A DNA stretch of 64,000 nt. Origin: Ciborinia camelliae (lineage: Eukaryota > Ascomycota > Leotiomycetes > Helotiales > Sclerotiniaceae). How positions within the stretch are numbered: the first letter of the stretch is position 1; each line of letters opens with the position of its first letter. The notes under the pieces are model-generated. The model was not told where the DNA came from. It searched no databases and saw only the letters and a list, made by a program, of their open reading frames with translations. Positions 57,730 to 64,000 of the stretch are shown here, piece by piece. A program made the position numbers and the translations under genes. The DNA lies in NCBI GenBank assembly GCA_025890175.1, contig JANPYM010000009.1, forward strand, positions 1,365,782 to 1,429,781, given 5' to 3'.

Positions 57730-60700
57730 TGATGTAGCATGGGCATCTATACCACAGATTTACGGCTCTCTGCCATCAGCTTTCTATGGTGATCAGGAGC
57801 CGCTCGGGTAGGCAATTAAAACTGTCCACAAAGACTCTAGCTCGGGAGATCCAGACGCATCTACACTCACGATACACATCAAGCTCGCCTCAGAACTGAA
57901 AAGTACTTTGGGCGATGGTGGGAATTGAAGATTTCGAGGAAGAGAAATTTAAGGATCTTTAGGAGGTACCATTGATAGCAAGATCAAATTCACATATAAG
58001 ATACCGTGAACCTGAGATGTATTTCCAGAAAATCGCAGTAGCTCATGAATCAGGGAACTTGCCTCGCCGTTGCAATGGTATGTCCTTGTCAAATAAATGT
58101 GCCTCTCATCGATATATCAATCAATACATATGATTGATTAGTTCGATTTTATAAATACATAGTATGTATGTATATAAGATCATGAAAACAAAACGAAACA
58201 ATTAACCGGCACCCATTTGATATCATCAAATACAATACTGTACAATATCTAATGAATGATATCAAGATCCATTCCATCCCACCGAAGTTTATTTTAGACT
58301 TCCAACAAGCGGGAAGCGGGAAGCCTAACAAAACACGCCTAACTAACAAATGCTCCAGTCCAAACCCCCGCTATCTCCCCACTAACCTAACCTAACATAC
58401 GGTACCTAAGCCTTAAGGTAACCGTCCATCCTCCCGCTCACTAAAAAAAGATAAGTTCCCCCGTAACTACCTACCTATAACGCACGATTGGGCGGATATT
58501 TATCTCATACCGAGTTCAATTCACTGTCAAATATTGCCCAGGTGAGCTATTGCTTAGAATGATTTATTGAATTTCATCACATCGCTACACCAAACCACTC
58601 CCCATCCCCGCTTCATTGCCCCCGAAATCCATACGGGAAACAGGGAAACGGGAACGAATATTCAAAATTAAATGATAATAATAATAAAGAATATCAGGAA
58701 ATAAAGTAAGATTCGAATGAATACCCGTCGTACCTTTTCTTGGCACCTCCCATCCCTAGCTAAAATCCTATCATGAATTCCCGGCTCCCTCATGTTATAC
58801 TCGCGTGGTATACATACGTACGTCAACTGAGGTAGAGAAGGTAAGTGATGGATGGTTAATTAGGTAGTGAATGAGTGAGTGATTAGTGATTAATTAGTGA
58901 TTACCTAGCCTAGTCAATCCGTCCAATCCAGTTAATCGCTATCTAGGTACTATCCAGTCAGTACCTGCCTACCTAATGAACGTGAAGTGAATTCGGTGAA
59001 CCGACTTGATATTCATTGAAATGAATTGAATTGGCGAGTGAAAAAAAGAGAAAGCAATCCGGACCCAACATGGCGGTACCGGTATCGTATCGTATCATAT
59101 CATATCATATCATGCAGTTCTTGGACTGGACTGGACTGGACTGCTGCAGCCAGTACTCCGTGCAGTATTTGAAGCAAGTAGATGGCCATAATCCACCGTA
59201 TATCGGAAACCCTTATACGAAAGGGAAAAAATCCAATCCTCATACTTCCCTCCGCACACCCTAACTCGGGCATCCATAGTTCCATAGTATAGTATAGTAC
59301 ATATGCGATGCGATAAATCCAACCCACGTTTTTCCCCATCCATCCATCCATCCATCTAGAGGACAGGACTTAACTCCTCGTGTTCGTTCATTTGAGGAGC
59401 CAGCCCCGCCTATTTTCATTTCATTTCGTATAGGTAAGGTAGGTAGATAGATACCTAGGTAGGTTACAACTTCCTTAGGCACACCACACCACACCAAAAC
59501 AAAAAGCCATACTGAGATCTATGCTAGCTGCTACCTACCTACATCTAATTTGATATTAATATCATTTCTTGTTTGTCTATTTGTCTATTTGTTTGCTTGT
59601 TTGTTTTCCAAGCCTATTTTAAATCCATCTCAAGCTAAATCTAAATCTAAATCTATAACCTACCTACCTACCTACTTACTAAGGTTACTGTAGGTAGGGT
59701 ATATGCCAACAACCGACACACTGCCGATATCCAGCTCCAGCCACCCAACCAACCAACCAACTACAAGCACAAGCACAACCTCAAGCACAAGCACAAGCAT
59801 AACCTCAACCTCAACCTCAAAGCTCTAGCTCTAGCTCTAATTCTAAATCTAGATCTAGAGATCCCTCGTACCCATCAAACCTCAATCTGAAAGTCCGATA
59901 CAAAATTTCGTGTCACCATTTCGAAAACCGAGCGTGCCAATCTAATCTAATCCATTAATTATCCATTATCCATGATCCATTATCCAACCCAACAACTAAA
60001 TTACATACCTATCTATCCACCACATACTGTACCTACACACCTACATACAAACAAGCCTCCTCGCCTCCCTCCCAATTCTCCGTCCTCGTAAATTCGTAAA
60101 TTCGTAATCCATATTTAAACCTTCAATATTTCATTTGATCCGCCGCCTCCGGCTGAGCCCAAAAAAAATCCCCCAGCAAACCTCGTCAAGGCAGGCTGCG
60201 CGGACCAAATCCAAGTAAGCCAGCCTATCGAATACACACATATATATAGGTATATATATATATACCGGTACGAAAAAAGAGTTGAATCCTTCCGCTTCAA
60301 TGACGCAACGTAGCGTGAACATCGATGCAACCATTAGAAAATCCATCCATCCGTCATCCGTAAAACTAGGTACATATGATCCTTTGACCTCCTCCCCCCT
60401 GCACATCCATCCCCTGCTATCCAATGCCACCCCCCCCTCAATCCATCCATCCCACTTGCATATACCCGTGCATAAAGAATCAATCACATGAGCTTCAAAC
60501 CATGCATGCCATGCATGCAGAATACGCGACGAAGAATGTGAATGGATGATAAAGAATTGTATTGAAATTTCTCCCAACAACCAAGACCGATGCCAAATGA
60601 TTTCTCCTCCTCAGACCTTCCCGTTTGATATTATAATCCACATTAACCATAATCCGTAAATCCGTAATCTTCAAGAACTCGTAAGACCTGTCCACGCTTC

Positions 60701-63700
60701 TCCTACACTGTAACATCCTGTTTTTATCTAATAACCCCCCAAGTCTAATCTTCAATATCCAGTATTGAATGGTCCATCCCGGGATTGAGCTGTGACTAGA
60801 ATACACGGTTCAAACACATGCTCAACATGTGCTTTCTAAAACAAACCACAAAAAAAGAGCAGAAACCAAACAGAATGACCCAAGAAAAAGCTAAAGTGAT
60901 GAGAAATAGATGAGGGAGTAGGCGCAGCCTCCAAGACCAAATCCTTCTCTTCCGCCTTTTAGAACAACATTGCTGCCTGAGCTTGGAGTCTAGCCCCTAT
61001 GTATAGAGAACACAAAAGAAACTGTTTGACAAATCAACCAATGTATGGATCACAGATCCAAATCCTCGGTGACAACTTTAAGAAACTTTCCCCCTAAGAA
61101 ATAATCCAACATGATAATCCCTCCCAAACACCAGGTATATTTCCCTTTTCCCAATGCAAAAAACCAGTATAACAAAAGAAAGAAATAATCCCCGACAAGA
61201 AAAGTGCCTAGACATAATTTCCATGCCCAATCTACCAAATATCCAACGCTATCCCGTATTAAACTCGCCATGTAATGCCAAGTACTTCAATGATCGTATA
61301 CCGTAACAGTTCCCGGTGTGTGTATAATGGAGGTTCGACCTCTGTATATATATATGTATATATATCTTTCGTGCCTTCGATAACTTCGTGAAGATCATGA
61401 TATCGCATCTTTACGTTCCTCGATCGTAATTGTTGTAATTAAATAAGGTAGTAGGTATTAGAAGTAGAAATTGTCGCATGCGGTCTGAGTCATGGCGCAG
61501 AGGCGGAGGTTATTCGATTGTGGCCGATGAAAAGGAGTGTAAGTTCGGATGGTGGAGCGGAAGAAGTTCTGCTGCGGAATGAGAAGAGATATTTGACCCA
61601 ATGATCGATTTCGAAGCGCACAAGAGGTCGCGATTGCCATGAGCAGCCAGTTATCGAAGACAATATGTTTCATCTGCGGTATTGTCTAGATGAGTAGGCA
61701 TGAGAGCTATCACTGGCTGTATGATAGCCAGAGTCTGAGTAGTCTTCCCGCGCCGATGAATCTTGGTAGGATTGGTGTGTTGAGTGTTTGTCACAAGCAT
61801 ATCCGACCAATACTGTTCTCTCTTGGGCTCCATGGCCTTGTGTACCATACGCCGCGCACATATCAACGCTGTGCTGGTAGTATATGCAGCGGCAGACTGA
61901 GTATCTTTCGACCACGAGATAACACATATTGGATGATAGTTTGAGTAGAGCGCTGGTAGTTGTCAAGTTCGTATGTTGTATATAGTGTAGTGGGGCTTGG
62001 TTTGCTGTGATAGAGGGGTATCTAAGATGAGTATGGAGGAAATGAAAAGTATGAGATCAACGAGAAGTGAAGTGAGGCAATGAAATATATTAACAAGCAG
62101 ATTGAAAAGAGATGATGCCTGGACAAAGGAAGTCTAAACTTGACAGATGATAGAGCTTGTGATGCAATGGTAGGAGTCATTGATCGGAGGAATATGACTG
62201 CCTTATAGTCTCTGCCAAATGACTGAGTCTTGTCATGGTAAATGAAAATAAGGCAGCAGTAGGTATGGGCTTGTCAATGAACCTGCATGTAGGATATGCA
62301 GGTCAACAAACATGCAGGAAACCTAGACATGGGATGATGAGATGAGTTGTAGGCGCAGTGGAGAGTTGGAAGTATATCTGCCTCAGTACAGATATTCTTA
62401 CAGGAAAAGAAAGCCATGCCTGGTCATATCCCGAACCAAGTCCCATATGGATGACCTCCTACCACGAGGTGGCTTGACATTACATAGGAACCGGGCCTCT
62501 CATGGATGGGCTGAAATAGAAACCTTGAAAGCGCTGAGTAAAGCCTCAGCTTCGAGTCAGTAACAAGTACTTGTTGGAATATAGTTCCGAAAAGTCGGGA
62601 TTATTGATCTACGGAAGATCGATTTAGGTTAAGACGGGTAAACCGGGATGTGGCAGCAAGTTTCCAAAGATTCAAGAAGGAATAAGATGGTGGAATTGAA
62701 CCTATTCAAGCCTTTGCGGCGCAGGAAAAGACCACCATGCCACTATGGTTGACAGATATCCACTATGGCTTGGCTTGGCTTGGTCGACAGTCCAGTATTT
62801 CGTACCATGGCAAGTACCATGGTAGGCTTTCTGATATTCGCGGTCTAGTAAAAGGACAGCTAACGGGAAGGGTGGATTTGTATGATATTAGTTAGACGAG
62901 GTAAGCTAGTAGCTAGCGACGGAGGTAAGTAGTTAGAATTGGAAATATGATGGGTACGGGGATGGAGATGGGGATGGAGCAATCAAGAAGGACTGTGGTC
63001 TGTAGCAACGTTGAATAGTCGGTAAGCATTGCTAGCTAGGGTAAGTGATGGATGCAAAAGTTAGGTAGGTACAGTGTAGTTAGCGGTAGGCAGGCGGACA
63101 AGTTTTAGAAATATGTAGATTCAAATTTCATAGTAATGAAAGTAGGTCGGTACTGTACTGTAACGAGGTAGAGAGTACTGCAGCAGTAGTAGGTAGTAGG
63201 TAGTAGTAAGAAAATAGAATCTAGATAAAGGTAAGTGAGTGAGTGATTGCGCGTACGGTACGGCAGAGTACAGAGCAGTACAGTACAGGTAAGGTAAGGT
63301 AAGAAATTGCCGCGAGTTTCATTGTATACCCTATCCCATGGATGTTAACGTACTATGTTAACGTTAATGTCAAATGTCAAATGCGATAAATGTAATAATG
63401 AATGTTGAACAAGGATAAATATAATATAATTGATGGTTACACTACTTCAAGTAAGGTACGAACTGCCAGATTCAATCCTCGGGTGAGGTGAGTACTCCGT
63501 ATTGGTTGGAAATTGAATTGTTGTCCATAAGTTATCGTATCAAGGTCCGTGATGATTCGTGAAGTGAAGTGAAGTGAGGTGAAGGGGATGGGATGAAAAA
63601 AAGAGAGATTGGAAAAAAAGATGTCAGCAACAGAATCAATAGAATCTCAATTCGGCTTTTTTCCCAATCACATCATGAGCGTGGGTCTCTAAGATCAAAC

Positions 63701-64000
63701 GGAATCATTATTATTGCACAAACAGTTTGTCATTATTTGGGACTTGGGAGGCAAAGGCTATGGCTATGTTTCAGTCTTGCTTAGAAGGGAAAACAGTAAT
63801 AAATTGTTACTATTACTCCGTATATGATTGGATGGATAATCTTAGGTAATCATTATTTTCATCAAATGGGAAATTTGATGAAAGCCGTTGGAGACGAAGC
63901 AATCAAATCAAATGTGTATGTGTGTGTTGTGTTGTGTTGGTTAGATCTAACAATCCAACAGCATTTCATCATCTCAACTACCGGACAAATGAGAATGGGT
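57730..64000. other. 6.3-kb non-coding, microsatellite-rich region
   Basis: Dense short tandem repeats: CATAT and TGGAC units (59094-59142), CATC (59338-59356), CTACC (59660-59675), AAGCAC/CTCAAC hexamers (59765-59820), TA runs (60239-60264, 61346-61365), GGTAGTA (63186-63207), GTACA/GGTAA (63255-63304), GTGAAGT (63561-63582) and GTGTG/GTGTT (63911-63938). Apart from the ORF at 61050-61271, no credible exon was seen. Such regions are typical of the long upstream regions of regulatory genes. Confidence 0.6.
61050..61271 (-). CDS. Possible small membrane protein
   Basis: A 73-codon ORF in otherwise empty DNA. It begins MASLIRDSVGYLVDWAWKL; then come two hydrophobic stretches (LGTFLVGDYFFLLLYWFFAL and CLGGIIMLDYFLGG) separated by GKGKYT, and an acidic end (VTEDLDL). 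The composition is like that of a membrane protein rather than random AT-rich DNA, but no relative was recognised and chance cannot be excluded. Confidence 0.35.
   Translation of the reverse strand: MASLIRDSVGYLVDWAWKLCLGTFLVGDYFFLLLYWFFALGKGKYTWCLGGIIMLDYFLGGKFLKVVTEDLDL

Noticed and set aside
61670..61966. 98-codon minus-strand Ser/Tyr-rich ORF
   Set aside because: Three overlapping ORFs on both strands, no domain and no upstream exon that joins in frame.

Overview
The window is nuclear DNA from a filamentous ascomycete. The genes carry short introns (about 45-190 nt, a few longer) with GTANGT donors and CTNAC-type branch sites. Intergenic DNA is AT-rich and full of CTAC/TAGG microsatellites. 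The gene set (TMEM115, BNA2-type indoleamine dioxygenase, Vps23, Ste2 pheromone receptor, RPL5, Egh16-like secreted protein, TINA, a Dia2/Pof3-like F-box protein) is that of a mould. Leotiomycetes, perhaps Sclerotiniaceae, is my guess; the sequence alone does not prove it. No prokaryotic operons, CRISPR arrays, rRNA genes or complete tRNA genes were seen.

Layout. 0-12.4 kb: the 3' end of a TMEM115-like gene (+), a long non-coding stretch, a thioredoxin-fold CxxC protein (-), two poorly known genes (+) separated by an unresolved stretch, a cluster of CCCGGTGAAC repeats, and indoleamine 2,3-dioxygenase (-). 12.8-22.8 kb: an accessory island, the most unusual part of the window. Two diverged arms of an inverted duplication (about 12.86-14.72 and 21.27-22.79 kb) each contain a small three-exon gene for a 77-80 residue single-pass membrane protein whose first exon is only five bases. 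The two genes point outwards. Between the arms lie tandem paralogues of a small secreted protein, plus two non-autonomous DNA transposons. The island also contains a 10-N gap flanked by a 1.73-kb direct repeat that runs exactly up to the gap on both sides. That is almost certainly unmerged contig overlap, so the real island is about 1.7 kb shorter and has two secreted-protein genes, not three.

23.5-41.5 kb: core genes: Vps23/TSG101 (+), a disordered 852-residue protein (-), Ste2 (-), RPL5 (+), a 1201-residue leucine-rich-repeat protein (+) and a single-pass membrane protein (-). 41.5-47 kb: empty of recognisable genes. 47-56.2 kb: Egh16-like secreted protein (+), a structured RNA with RNA polymerase III signals (tRNA-related, possibly a SINE), TINA/SSX2IP family protein (+), HAD-like hydrolase (-), and a divergently transcribed TPR/F-box/LRR protein (+). 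56.2-64 kb: largely non-coding and microsatellite-rich, with a decayed 2-oxoglutarate/Fe(II) oxygenase fragment and one possible small membrane-protein ORF.

Exon boundaries were worked out by hand from splice signals and reading frame. The core gene models are consistent in frame from start to stop. Models in the island's secreted genes and in the 7.4-7.85 kb stretch are not resolved.
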